Source of the DNA: Candidatus Harpocratesius repetitus
GTDB lineage: Archaea; Asgardarchaeota; Lokiarchaeia; Sigyniarchaeales; Promethearchaeaceae
DNA length: 64,000 bases
Direction: 5' to 3'
Assembly (NCBI GenBank): GCA_021498095.1
Contig: JAIZWK010000001.1
Span: 558,001 to 622,000 of the forward strand
In this document: piece by piece, positions 24,859 to 34,554 of the stretch
How the letters are laid out: each line of letters opens with the position of its first letter
Position numbering within the stretch: position 1 is the stretch's first letter
Notes under the pieces: generated by a model
Databases searched by the model: none
What the model was told of the DNA's origin: nothing
The model's input: only the letters and a program-made list of their open reading frames with translations
Made by a program: the position numbers and the translations under genes

Positions 24859-26859
24859 ATGTCAAACGAGATTATTAATGTTCAATTATCATCAGAATTA
24901 CCACCAGATCCTGAATTTGATCCTCAATATCGAAGAGCTCCTAATCGAGGGTATAATTTAAATAAAGAAGAAACGAAAATTGCTTTAAAAAATGCACTTC
25001 GTTACATTCCAGAGAATTTACACGAAAAATTGGCACCAGAGTTTTTAGAAGAATTAAAAACACGGGGAAGAATTTATGGATACAGATATCGCCCACAAGG
25101 ATCGATAAAAGGTAAACCTATCGATGAATATAAAGGAATTTTAGAAGCAAGAGCAATTCAAGTTATGATTGATAACAATTTGGATTTTGATATTGCACTT
25201 TATCCTTATGAATTAGTTACATATGGAGAATCCGGTCAAGTCTGTCAAAATTGGATGCAATATAGACTAATCAAGAAATACTTGGAAATCATGAAGGAAG
25301 ATCAAACACTTGTGGTTATGTCTGGCCATCCTCTTGGTTTATTTCCAACTAAAAGAGATGCACCTAGAGTAATTTTCTCAAATGGATTAATGATTGGAAT
25401 GTATGACAACCCAGAGGATTTTCATCGTGCTCAAGCATTAGGCATAGCAAATTATGGACAAATGACTGCAGGTGGTTGGATGTATATTGGACCTCAAGGA
25501 ATTGTACATGGAACCTATATCACCTTGTTAAATGCAGGAAGATTGTATCTTGGTAAAAAGGCTGATGAAGATCTGACAGGTGTGTTATACATTAGCTCAG
25601 GATTAGGGGGAATGAGTGGAGCACAACCAAAAGCCGCTGATATTTCAGGAGCGATCAGCATTGTTGCTGAAGTTGATAAATCTCGTATTGATACCCGATA
25701 TGAGCAGGGATGGGTTTCGCGAGTCTCAAGCAATTTAGAGGAAATATTCCAATGGGTTGAAGAATATCGAACTAAAAAGGAACACTTATCAATTGCATAT
25801 CACGGCAATATCGTAGATTTATGGCAATATGTAGTAGATCATGATATTAAGGTTGAATTGGCTTCAGATCAGACCAGCTGTCATGCAGTATATGAAGGTG
25901 GATACACTCCAGTAGGAATCACTTTTGAAGAAGGTAGAGAATTACTTAAATCAAATCGTGCTAAATTTAAGCAATTAGTGGATGAATCTTTAAAGAAACA
26001 GTTTGAATTAATTCAAATTATGAGTAATCGGGGAACTAAATTTTGGGATTATGGTAATTCATTTTTAAAAGCTGTTTTTGATGCTGGTGCAAAAAATATT
26101 GCCAAAAATGAAGATGCTCGAAATGGTTTTATATTTCCATCCTATGTAGAAGATATAATGGGTCCTATCTGTTTTGATTATGGATATGGCCCATTTCGCT
26201 GGGTTTGTCTTAGCGGAAAACACAGCGATTTAATTTTAACAGATCAGACTGCCATGAAATGCATTAATCCTAACCGCCGGGCTCAAGATCGAGATAATTA
26301 TGTCTGGATTCGCGATGCAGAGAAAAACAAATTAGTTGTTGGAACTCAAGCCAGAATATTATATGCTGACGGCCCAGGCAGAGTAAAAATAGCGAAAGCA
26401 TTTAATCAATTAGTTCGGGAAGGTAAAATCGGTCCTGTCATGCTAGGTCGTGATCACCATGATGTCTCTGGAACCGATAGCCCATTCCGTGAAACATCCA
26501 ATATTAAGGATGGGAGTAATATTATGTCAGAAATGGCACATCATTCTTGGGCAGGAAACGTTGCGCGAGGAATGACCATGTGTGTTTTATCTAACGGAGG
26601 AGGAGTGGGTACTGGAAAAGTAATAAATGGAGGATTCGGTTTAGTGCTAGATGGGAGTTCACGTGTCGATACAATTATTGAGATGGCTTTAGATTGGGAT
26701 GTTCATTCAGGAATAGCGCGTCGCGCATGGGCTCGTAATCCACATGCAATAGAAACAGCAAAGGAATGGAATGAACGTAATAAAAGAAAAGGGCATATCA
26801 CAATGCCATTTTTAGCAAGCGATAAATTGATTGAAGAAATTATAGAAAAATCTTTGTAA
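24859..26859 (+). CDS. hutU: urocanate hydratase, long (eukaryote-like) form
   Basis: This enzyme converts urocanate to imidazolonepropionate with tightly bound NAD. At 666 residues it is longer than the ~555-residue form of most bacteria and near the animal form. It starts with the extra N-terminal region (PDPEFDPQYRRAPNRGYNL). Core motifs are TYGESGQVCQNWMQYRLI, MTAGGWMYIGPQGIVHGTY and the dinucleotide-binding SSGLGGMSGAQPKA. It is transcribed away from hutH. The next enzyme, imidazolonepropionase (HutI), is not in the window. Confidence 0.95.
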   Translation: MSNEIINVQLSSELPPDPEFDPQYRRAPNRGYNLNKEETKIALKNALRYIPENLHEKLAPEFLEELKTRGRIYGYRYRPQGSIKGKPIDEYKGILEARAIQVMIDNNLDFDIALYPYELVTYGESGQVCQNWMQYRLIKKYLEIMKEDQTLVVMSGHPLGLFPTKRDAPRVIFSNGLMIGMYDNPEDFHRAQALGIANYGQMTAGGWMYIGPQGIVHGTYITLLNAGRLYLGKKADEDLTGVLYISSGLGGMSGAQPKAADISGAISIVAEVDKSRIDTRYEQGWVSRVSSNLEEIFQWVEEYRTKKEHLSIAYHGNIVDLWQYVVDHDIKVELASDQTSCHAVYEGGYTPVGITFEEGRELLKSNRAKFKQLVDESLKKQFELIQIMSNRGTKFWDYGNSFLKAVFDAGAKNIAKNEDARNGFIFPSYVEDIMGPICFDYGYGPFRWVCLSGKHSDLILTDQTAMKCINPNRRAQDRDNYVWIRDAEKNKLVVGTQARILYADGPGRVKIAKAFNQLVREGKIGPVMLGRDHHDVSGTDSPFRETSNIKDGSNIMSEMAHHSWAGNVARGMTMCVLSNGGGVGTGKVINGGFGLVLDGSSRVDTIIEMALDWDVHSGIARRAWARNPHAIETAKEWNERNKRKGHITMPFLASDKLIEEIIEKSL

Positions 26860-26864
26860 TTAAA

Positions 26865-26940
26865 GATTTCTTTCAATTTTTCTCAATTCTTTTCAAATCT
26901 ATCTTTTTTTTTATTTTGTCTTCTCTTTTTCAATATGTAC
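26865..26940 (+). terminator. T-rich terminator between hutU and the GTPase gene
   Basis: Long T-tracts with scattered C follow the hutU stop codon, between convergent genes. This is typical of archaeal intrinsic termination. Confidence 0.45.
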
Positions 26941-26982
26941 TTAATAATCTATGATTATAACTTGTGATTTCAAGATAAAATA

Positions 26983-27531
26983 TCAATTTATAACACAATT
27001 TCGGGTAGAAGGATAATACTTTTTTAGAGTTGAAAAAACTTCATCAATTCCAATATTCTGTTTTGATGAAATAAACAAATGAGCCACTATATTGGAATAA
27101 TGTGGGAATGAATATTCCATTTTTTTCCATAGCTTTTGATAATATATAAGATCTTCAGGTTGTGCAAGATCTATTTTTGATCCAGCTAGAATAATAGGGA
27201 TTTCTTCATTTTCACTCATTAAAAGCTCTACCCAATGTGATATATTTTCAAAAGTCTTTGGACGAGTAATATCGTACAAAATAATTCCACCTTTGGTTCC
27301 TTTTAAATAGGCATCATGTAAGAAATGAAATCGCTGTTGGCCTCCTAAGTCATAAACCAAAAACGAAATGGGGTGACGAGCATTTTCAACTAATACACAC
27401 GAAAAATCAATACCAATGGTAATTTTCGAACTATAACTAAATTTCCCTTTTGTTTTAGTCGCTAAAAAGCTTGATTTTCCGACACCTCCATCCCCTGCAA
27501 GAATGATCTTCTTAATCGCTTTTTTATCCAT
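26983..27531 (-). CDS. Rab/Ras-like small GTPase with C-terminal CaaX-like end
   Basis: This is a GTP-driven molecular switch of 182 residues. Motifs are G1 GDGGVGKSS (13-21), switch I TIGIDF (38-43, as in Rab TIGxDF), G3 DLGGQQ (61-66, where eukaryotes have DTAGQE), G4 GSKIDL (117-122, for NKxD) and G5 FISSK. The last four residues are Cys-Val-Ile-Asn, which fits a CaaX prenylation signal. G3 and G4 variants are frequent among Asgard GTPases. It is divergent from a TPR/longin-like gene and a second longin-like gene, which may encode regulators. GTP binding is secure; lipid attachment is inference. Confidence 0.88.
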   Translation of the reverse strand: MDKKAIKKIILAGDGGVGKSSFLATKTKGKFSYSSKITIGIDFSCVLVENARHPISFLVYDLGGQQRFHFLHDAYLKGTKGGIILYDITRPKTFENISHWVELLMSENEEIPIILAGSKIDLAQPEDLIYYQKLWKKMEYSFPHYSNIVAHLFISSKQNIGIDEVFSTLKKYYPSTRNCVIN

Positions 27532-27668
27532 ATCATTAAATTAATTATATCTATAAAAAAACCGAAATAGCAACTCACTTAAATTCTTAAAGAATAATTT
27601 TATTAATTATTCAATTGCGATAACGAATTATTTATGTAAAAACTTTAACCATTAATGAAGTGAGACTA

Positions 27669-29669
27669 ATGCCTAAAAATATCTTTTCTTTCTTAATGAA
27701 AATGATTAGAATTGGTTCTAAAGAAATTAGTTCGGAATTAGAAAGTCAACTAAGAAATATTGAAAAATTAATCCAACAGGAAAAGATAGATGATGCTAAA
27801 GTTAATTTAAAGATCATTGAAGAGAATTATCATAAAGAATTTAAAAATCCAATAGTAGATATACAAATAAAATTATTAAATGCGAGAATTTATGAACAAA
27901 TAGGGAATTATTCTGAAGCTTTAGTAATTGTTGAAAATCAACTCAAAAATGAAAAAATTTCAAATTCTTCTTTTCTTCATGTTCAAGCTTTGATCTTAAA
28001 AGCAACAATATTGAATAAGTTGAGGAAAAACACTCAAGGACTTAACATCATAGAAAATGCAGAAACAATTCTTGATTCAATTAAAGACAATGAACAAACA
28101 AGTATTGCACAATTGAAAGGTAAGATTGCAAATCTAAAAGGAGATTTTCTTTTAAAGCAAGGTGAATTAGAAAAAGCGCGCAAATGTTTTTTAAAAAGCC
28201 TTAAAATAAGCGAAGAATTTAAAGATTATCCTTTAGTTTCCTTAAATTTAAATAACATTGGAGTCACTTGGGGTTATTCTGGAGAATTAGATAAAGCATT
28301 AGATTATTATAAAAAAAATGTAGAATTATGTATTGAAAAGGGATTAGAATCAAAAATTTCATCATCCTTTAATAATATTGGAGAATGTTACCGAACAAAA
28401 GGAGATTTGACACTTGCTTTAGAATATTATCAAAAAAGTTTTTATCTCACTCAAAAATATGAAGATAAAATTGGTATGGCGGTAACATTGCATAACATCG
28501 CTTTAATTCATCAAGCTAAAGGCCAATATGATGATGCAGAAAAATTCTTTTTCGATAGCCTTGTTTTAGGTGAAGAGATCGATTTTTACCCATTGATTGC
28601 AGAGACCATCTTTAATTTGATAAAATTATATTTGGAAGCGGGTAAAAAATCAGATGAAGAGATCCAAAAATACCTACTAAAACTAAAAAAATTAGATCAA
28701 AAAAAGAAAAATAAAATTATTAATCAGCAATATAGATTATCAGAGGCATTTATTTTAAAAAAGAGCGAAAGATTAATAAATAAGGCAAAAGCTCAAGAAA
28801 TTCTTCAACAAATAACTGAAGAAGAAATAGTTGAACATGAATTAACAGTCTGTGCTATGTTAAATTTATGTGAATTACTAATTCTTGAGTTAAAATCAAC
28901 AGGAAAGGAGGAAATATTAAAAGAAATTAAAAAAATTATTGGAAAACTTTATAATATCGCAAAAAGTCAAAATTCTTATGTTTTATTGGGAGAAATATAT
29001 CTTCTTGAAGCAAAAATATCCTTATTAGAATTAAATCACAAAAAAGCGCGCGATTTGTTAAACCAAGCGCAAAATTTGGCAGAAGAACGAGGGCTGAATC
29101 TTTTAAATATTAAAGTTTCTCAAGAATATGATTCAATGTTAAAGTTTTTAAAAGATTTAAGTAATTTAATGCGAGGCGAAATTTCTTTTAAAGACAGAAT
29201 AAACTTTTCACAAATAGACCAACTTTTAAGTTTTGTAATACAGAAAAAAGAACTACCTAAACCTAATGAAGAAACCCCAGTTCTTTTGATGCTTATTGAT
29301 AAAGGGGGATTAAACATTTATTCCAAGAGTTTTGTTAATCAAAATGATCCTTCAAATGAGCAATTAATTAGTGGTTTCATTACTGCGATCAACTCATTCA
29401 TGAAAGAAGTTTTCAAAATTCAAGGCTCTATTGAACGCATTAGGCATCAAGAATATACGATAATTATTCATCAACTAAAACAATTCCTTATTTGTTATGT
29501 ATTTCGTGGAGAATCATATTTTGCAGTTAAAAAGATCAACACATTTGTTGATGCACTTAAACAAGATGAAAAATTAATGAATTACTTAGAAAATGATTTT
29601 CAAATGACATCTCAATTAATTAACGCAAAAGAATTTGATTCAATGGTTGATTCAATATTTATTAAATAA
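27669..29669 (+). CDS. TPR protein with C-terminal longin/roadblock-like domain
   Basis: Tetratricopeptide repeats span about residues 20-330, with clear copies such as GELDKALDYYKKNVEL, GDLTLALEYYQKSFYL and GQYDDAEKFFFDSLVLGEE. Further helices run to about 520. The last ~130 residues (VLLMLIDKGGLNIYSKSF, LISGFITAINSFMKEVF) match the longin/roadblock-like pattern of strand, GG turn, strand and long helix. I chose the ATG at 27669, with GAAGTGAG just before it, over a GTG three codons earlier. It is divergent from the Rab-like GTPase, with the next longin-like gene 138 nt downstream. It probably acts as a GTPase partner or scaffold. Confidence 0.6.
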   Translation: MPKNIFSFLMKMIRIGSKEISSELESQLRNIEKLIQQEKIDDAKVNLKIIEENYHKEFKNPIVDIQIKLLNARIYEQIGNYSEALVIVENQLKNEKISNSSFLHVQALILKATILNKLRKNTQGLNIIENAETILDSIKDNEQTSIAQLKGKIANLKGDFLLKQGELEKARKCFLKSLKISEEFKDYPLVSLNLNNIGVTWGYSGELDKALDYYKKNVELCIEKGLESKISSSFNNIGECYRTKGDLTLALEYYQKSFYLTQKYEDKIGMAVTLHNIALIHQAKGQYDDAEKFFFDSLVLGEEIDFYPLIAETIFNLIKLYLEAGKKSDEEIQKYLLKLKKLDQKKKNKIINQQYRLSEAFILKKSERLINKAKAQEILQQITEEEIVEHELTVCAMLNLCELLILELKSTGKEEILKEIKKIIGKLYNIAKSQNSYVLLGEIYLLEAKISLLELNHKKARDLLNQAQNLAEERGLNLLNIKVSQEYDSMLKFLKDLSNLMRGEISFKDRINFSQIDQLLSFVIQKKELPKPNEETPVLLMLIDKGGLNIYSKSFVNQNDPSNEQLISGFITAINSFMKEVFKIQGSIERIRHQEYTIIIHQLKQFLICYVFRGESYFAVKKINTFVDALKQDEKLMNYLENDFQMTSQLINAKEFDSMVDSIFIK

Positions 29670-29807
29670 TTTAAAAGAAGACTTAGATATTCCCCAAAAA
29701 AAAATTAACAAGAAATTATATTGATAATATTATTAGCAAAATTTCAACTAAGAAATCTTACTAAATTTAGTTATAATAAACACAACACTAAAAGTTGAGG
29801 GATTATT

Positions 29808-30782
29808 TTGGAATTAGAGAAGAAAAAAATAACGCATTGGAAAATTAGGAATGAAAAATTATCTCCAATAGAAATAATTACCATTGAAAAGGAAGGAGAA
29901 GAACCAAAATTCCAACTAAAACAAGCAGATGTTTGTCTTAATTTTGCTGACTTTCAAGATTATTTAAAATATCTTTCATATATTCGCTCTCTATTTCCAG
30001 TAAATAATCTCAACGAACCATTAGATACTCAAATCTCACCCCAGCTTCCCAATCTAAAATCTAAAACTCCTTCTAAACCATCAATCGAAGAAACTCTTCC
30101 TCTAATTCTTCCTGATTCAATTGAAATTCCCGAGATCTATATTTTTTCTCCTTCAGGATTGTGCTTATATCATTTTGAATTCTATGGAAAACCTGATCAA
30201 GAAATAATTAATCAAAACTTAGTATCTGGGTTGTTCAGCGCAATAAATTTATTTGTTGAAAAAATGGGATGGAAAAAAGGATTGAATCTTATCCGAGCAG
30301 AAAATATTGAAGTCCGTTTTCACAAAGGTAAAAAAATTATTATCGCTTTGCTTTCAAACACAAATATGAAAATAAATTACTTAATTGAACCAATATTAGA
30401 AGACTTAGCCGTAGAATTATCCGTTTCTTTTGAAAAAGAGTTTGATGATGAAATTGCAGCAACATTCAATAATGGTGTTTCCAATCCCAATAAGTTTTCA
30501 GCCTTTTCTAAAGCGGTGGATCGTATTTTCATTAAATTCCGAAAACAAACCTTTGAACTTTATCAAAAACTGATTTTAAATGAAGCAATGTACTTTGATG
30601 TTCCAGAAGATTTATGTACTGGCTTGATTCACCTACTTTCTGAAGGTCGAAGTGTTGTAAATGAACTAAATACAATTATGAAAAAATATCCAAATATTAA
30701 ACAAGCGATCAAAAAAGTCAATTACGAACAGCGTGCTTTATGGGATTTGTTTAAAACTCCGATTTATGAAATAAAAGGATAA
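29808..30782 (+). CDS. longin/roadblock-like domain protein
   Basis: This 324-residue protein has a short beta-rich N-terminus (about residues 5-60), a Pro/Ser-rich linker (KSKTPSKPSIEETLP) and a longin/roadblock-like domain from ~105 (IYIFSPSGLCLYHFEF, LVSGLFSAINLFVEKMGW). The remaining C-terminal region is helical. The start is a TTG with GAGG 7 nt upstream. It follows the TPR/longin gene and shares the 'SGL.(S/T)AIN.F' signature with it, so the two may act together on the neighbouring GTPase. This role is inferred from context. Confidence 0.5.
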   Translation: MELEKKKITHWKIRNEKLSPIEIITIEKEGEEPKFQLKQADVCLNFADFQDYLKYLSYIRSLFPVNNLNEPLDTQISPQLPNLKSKTPSKPSIEETLPLILPDSIEIPEIYIFSPSGLCLYHFEFYGKPDQEIINQNLVSGLFSAINLFVEKMGWKKGLNLIRAENIEVRFHKGKKIIIALLSNTNMKINYLIEPILEDLAVELSVSFEKEFDDEIAATFNNGVSNPNKFSAFSKAVDRIFIKFRKQTFELYQKLILNEAMYFDVPEDLCTGLIHLLSEGRSVVNELNTIMKKYPNIKQAIKKVNYEQRALWDLFKTPIYEIKG

Positions 30783-30817
30783 ATTCTTTTTTTGATTCTA
30801 TAATTATTACATCTAGC

Positions 30818-31162
30818 ATGGAATATAAAATTACTAATGATATTATACCTGGATTACCATGGACTTTAGAGCAATCAACAAAAAATATTAACCATAAGAC
30901 TGAAATATTCTATTTTAGTTTAACTACTTGTGCTCATTGTAGAAAGGGTTTAAACTGGCTTCGTAATCATGGTGTAAAATTTAAATGGTTATATTTAGAT
31001 AAACTCGATCCGGAAGAAAAAAAGAAAATAAAAAATTGGATTCAAGATCACTATAAGCTCAGAACCCGTATGGGATCTCCATTTGTAATATTCCGTACTC
31101 AGAACCAAGATTTTATCTCTAATGGATTCGATCCTGAATATTGGAAAACCAAAATCCGTTAA
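30818..31162 (+). CDS. thioredoxin/glutaredoxin-fold protein with CAHC motif
   Basis: This 114-residue protein has an N-terminal strand (EIFYFSLTTC) leading to Cys38-Ala-His-Cys41, the dithiol active site, and a Ser-Pro at MGSPFVIF matching the cis-proline loop facing it. The ending FDPEYWKTKI resembles the glutaredoxin-like last helix. It is expected to reduce disulfides or glutathionyl-type thiols in the cytosol. It lies 35 nt downstream of the longin-like gene and may be co-transcribed. Confidence 0.75.
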   Translation: MEYKITNDIIPGLPWTLEQSTKNINHKTEIFYFSLTTCAHCRKGLNWLRNHGVKFKWLYLDKLDPEEKKKIKNWIQDHYKLRTRMGSPFVIFRTQNQDFISNGFDPEYWKTKIR

Positions 31163-31199
31163 TTTTAATCCTCCTATATTTTTCCTTAATTCACTATAT

Positions 31200-32645
31200 T
31201 TAAATAAAATTTGATTTTCTAGCGATATTAGTTTGACTTAAAAATCGTTTTGCAGCTTGCTGAAGGTAAAGTAATTCCTCTCGCTCTTTTCTTGGAACTT
31301 TATCAGGAGAAATGGCCAAAATTTTCTCTGCTTCTCGTCTTTGTCGTTCTATTGTTTCATATTCTGTCAATTTATACTCATCTTCGCTAACATATTTCAA
31401 ACCCATATCATATAACCGCCATTTAACTAAAAATGGAGAGAGCTCCTTTTTGGATAAGAAATTTCCTTTTTTTTTTTCTTGAACTTCGTAGGAATAAAAT
31501 TCAGGGATGATATCTTCCATAAGAACATTATCTAATTCTTGAGCAAATTCATTTTTAAATTCAAGAAAGGTGCGATATGTACCTTGAATTGGGTTTTCTT
31601 CTTGTAAATTAGAATGAGTATGGATAACTTTCAAATCAGAGTTTGTTGGGACTAAAATGGTTCTAGAAATTCGAGGACGAAGAAAATATTTAAAATTTAT
31701 TGGTGTATTTGGAGGAATATCTTTTAGATGAAACGTAAATTCAAGCCCTTGTTGACGTAGTACTTTTTTATAAGATATTTTAGCTTTTATTTTTGAAACT
31801 ATTTTTGGAGCAATGTTGGATACTATTTTTAAAAATACTTTGGAAAAACGATTGGGAGAAGATTTTTTCGATTCTCCATTAATTTCCACCTCTAAAACTT
31901 CAAAATTATATGGAATGATGTCTTGAATAAAGGCATTTTCAATTGGATCATCATCTGTTGCCTTAAAATTGAGTGAAAATTCTGCTGTATACTCTGCTTT
32001 CATTGAATTATAAGAATCTTTCTCAGTAATTTTATTCAGAATAATATTTGATTGATTGTGTAACGGAAAAGTTTTACCTGATTGAAGTTGAATAACCCCT
32101 GAACGCGAAATTTCTCTACTTTGCATAACTCGATGAGTTTCAAAGAGTTTATCTGAATCAATGATTATATTTTCTAGTTGTAAACCATCTATCTCTAGTT
32201 CTTCCAAGGGAATTGTAGTCATGTATGGCGCAATATCTTCATCAATATTGATTTTTTTTTCTAATTCTAAAATAATCTGATTTACTTTTTTGATTTCGGC
32301 CCATTTTTGTTTATTTATTCGTTGTTGGGTCTTTTGAAGTTGTTGTAATAAAATAGAATATTTATTATCTACTTTGGAATTCTTGAATTGTGATTGCAGT
32401 GAAATTAAAGCTTTACAATTCATCAAAGCGGCGAGATATTCTTCATTGTTAATACAATCGTGGAGTAAATGATCAAGTTCAGTAATAAGTTGTTCTTGAT
32501 TTAAACGATAAAATTCTTTTTCAAGCTTGCTCAATCTGTCAAAAAATGGTTTATTTATGAGAGAATTCCCAGAATTTGAATCATCCTTAAACATCTTTGA
32601 AATTTTTGATTTATTATTAAGAGAAATTCTAGGTTGTTCTGACAT
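31200..32645 (-). CDS. protein with two DUF11-like 'DIIP' beta-sandwich domains
   Basis: Residues about 50-150 are charged helix. The rest has two beta-sandwich domains with QDIIPYNFEVLEVEING and MEDIIPEFYSYEV, plus shared strands (ISRTILVPTNSDLKVIHTH). These match the C-terminal half of the gelsolin-like protein at 8256-11000 (DIIPYNFE, VSRTVLVPLKNQLKVIKTH), so the two are paralogues. This one lacks the gelsolin-like domain and most of the coiled coil. I prefer the ATG at 32645, with AGGA 8 nt upstream; an ATG three codons earlier (32654) is possible. It lies just downstream of the TPR/longin gene, with a gap of about 20 nt. Function unknown. Confidence 0.55.
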   Translation of the reverse strand: MSEQPRISLNNKSKISKMFKDDSNSGNSLINKPFFDRLSKLEKEFYRLNQEQLITELDHLLHDCINNEEYLAALMNCKALISLQSQFKNSKVDNKYSILLQQLQKTQQRINKQKWAEIKKVNQIILELEKKINIDEDIAPYMTTIPLEELEIDGLQLENIIIDSDKLFETHRVMQSREISRSGVIQLQSGKTFPLHNQSNIILNKITEKDSYNSMKAEYTAEFSLNFKATDDDPIENAFIQDIIPYNFEVLEVEINGESKKSSPNRFSKVFLKIVSNIAPKIVSKIKAKISYKKVLRQQGLEFTFHLKDIPPNTPINFKYFLRPRISRTILVPTNSDLKVIHTHSNLQEENPIQGTYRTFLEFKNEFAQELDNVLMEDIIPEFYSYEVQEKKKGNFLSKKELSPFLVKWRLYDMGLKYVSEDEYKLTEYETIERQRREAEKILAISPDKVPRKEREELLYLQQAAKRFLSQTNIARKSNFI

Positions 32646-32665
32646 TTGATTCATTCCTGTTAATA

Positions 32666-34360
32666 TTATTGAAGATTTACGTCAACGGAACTAAAATCGA
32701 GATTTGCAAGAATCTGGGAGAAATTTGAAAATATTGATACATTTCCGCTAAAATTCTCAATATATACCTCATATGTTTCATAAAATTTTTGATTTATGAT
32801 TTTCAAAATTTGCTGAATTTGCTTTTCAGGAGTTGAATATAATGAACGTCCTAAAATGTAAAGATTTTCCCGAGGTTCTACATATATAGTATAACGGTTA
32901 TTACCAATTACAAATGAATTTAATGAATCTTCTGCAATTTCTTGTGAAATTGACTGGAGAGCACTCACAAATCCTCCAAACAGTGAAGGATTTATATCCA
33001 TATCGGGATGGAAGGAAAAGAGTTCAATCCCTGTTTGCGTAAAAATCCACAAATCTTTTAAGGGCCCTGTTGACTTAGTCGATATAAGATTAGGCGATTG
33101 AATATTTATTTTAGCTTCTTCAAATTTTTTCTGATAATATTCTTGGTTATCCTTATCTTGAATTTGAGCATATATTTGTACGATAAGTGAAAGAGTATTT
33201 AATTCTTCTTGAATAGTAATTTCTTTTTTTTGGTATGTATTTAGCGCAGTAAATAACTGTTTTAATGCTGAATCATATTCTTCCAAATGAAATAGGGCAT
33301 TTCCAAGCGAATATTGAAATTCTGCAATCACATCTTGATCTATATATACGTACTGGCTGAATAATTCAAGCGTATGGAAAAGAAGGGAGATAATTTCTTG
33401 ATAACGATTTAAGGATTCATAGTAATGCACCAAATTGCGAATAAGAGATATCATTTTTGGAAAATCATGTAATTCTTCAGTTATTTCTATTGCTTTTTGC
33501 AAATAATGTATTTGTAAAGTTGAATCTCGGAGAAATCCATAAATATTGGCAATTATCCGGAATATCTCAACTTGATTGGCTTTTTCTTCCAATCTTTCCC
33601 ATATTTCGATAGACTTAAGATAATATTCTATTGATTGATTAATTCTATGATTAAATTGATCTCTGTGAAAAATCTCAAATCCTTGCTGTTTAATTTCTTG
33701 GAGATTAAACGAAAAAAATCCATTCCCAATTTCTGCATAAATCTGGGCTAATTGGGCAAAATCACTTCGTTTTTTCTGACTATTCACATTATTTTGCCCC
33801 ATGCTCTGATTTGAATGAAGAATTGCCTTAGTAGCTTGAATTAATAAAATTATTCCATCTTCATAATTCTTTAGGTGAATTAATGAACGACCTGTAAAAA
33901 TAATCAAATGGATCGAGTTAATATATTGAGAATTTTCAGGGGTTAACTTTTTAAAAAATTCTACAGCATCTGAATAGTGTTCAAGTTTATACTGGAGAAA
34001 TCCCATATTAAAGATCGCTTGCTGCCAATATTGGGGGCTATTTAACTTACTAGCCATAAATTCAACTGTTTGAAAATGAAGGAATGCTTCACTGTAGCGG
34101 TTCATCTGCATGTAAATATTTCCAAGTAAATATTCACATTCTAAAACTAATTTGGCTTGATTTTCAGATTGGAATTTTGATAGGGCATGTTGAATAGGGT
34201 TAAGTGCGAGCTTCCATTTCTTACTCTTATAATATGCAATTCCTCGCTTTAAATCAGATACCGCTGTAGTTAATGAATAATGGGGATCTAATTGAATAGG
34301 GGCATTTTGTAGGTTCATTTTCGATTGTTGATAAGGAAGAGATTGTTCTGAATTTTCCAT
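32666..34360 (-). CDS. TPR protein with C-terminal longin-like domain (paralogue of 6099-8180)
   Basis: Helical TPR-type repeats cover about residues 30-420 (GIAYYKSKKWKLALNPIQHA, MNRYSEAFLHFQTVE, EHYSDAVEFFKKL). The last ~130 residues form a longin-like domain (LWIFTQTGIELFSFHPDM, FGGFVSALQSISQEI, YILGRSLYSTPE, ENFSGNVSIF) that aligns by eye along its whole length with the protein at 6099-8180. It lacks that protein's N-terminal longin-like segment. It is the first gene of a pair with the DUF11-like gene at 31200-32645. It may be an adaptor for small GTPases, which is inference. Confidence 0.58.
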   Translation of the reverse strand: MENSEQSLPYQQSKMNLQNAPIQLDPHYSLTTAVSDLKRGIAYYKSKKWKLALNPIQHALSKFQSENQAKLVLECEYLLGNIYMQMNRYSEAFLHFQTVEFMASKLNSPQYWQQAIFNMGFLQYKLEHYSDAVEFFKKLTPENSQYINSIHLIIFTGRSLIHLKNYEDGIILLIQATKAILHSNQSMGQNNVNSQKKRSDFAQLAQIYAEIGNGFFSFNLQEIKQQGFEIFHRDQFNHRINQSIEYYLKSIEIWERLEEKANQVEIFRIIANIYGFLRDSTLQIHYLQKAIEITEELHDFPKMISLIRNLVHYYESLNRYQEIISLLFHTLELFSQYVYIDQDVIAEFQYSLGNALFHLEEYDSALKQLFTALNTYQKKEITIQEELNTLSLIVQIYAQIQDKDNQEYYQKKFEEAKINIQSPNLISTKSTGPLKDLWIFTQTGIELFSFHPDMDINPSLFGGFVSALQSISQEIAEDSLNSFVIGNNRYTIYVEPRENLYILGRSLYSTPEKQIQQILKIINQKFYETYEVYIENFSGNVSIFSNFSQILANLDFSSVDVNLQ

Positions 34361-34554
34361 TTTTTACACTACGTTGTTGAATATAGGAATATTTTTTATT
34401 CAAATTAAATATTCAAACAAATTATTCCATAATTATTATCATTTGATGAGTACCCATCTGATTATTAATAATTATTGGGCATCAGTAATTGTAAGGTTTA
34501 ATTGTAAAAAAGAATAGTAAAAATTTATTTAGCGATCCATACCAACTATCTTAT

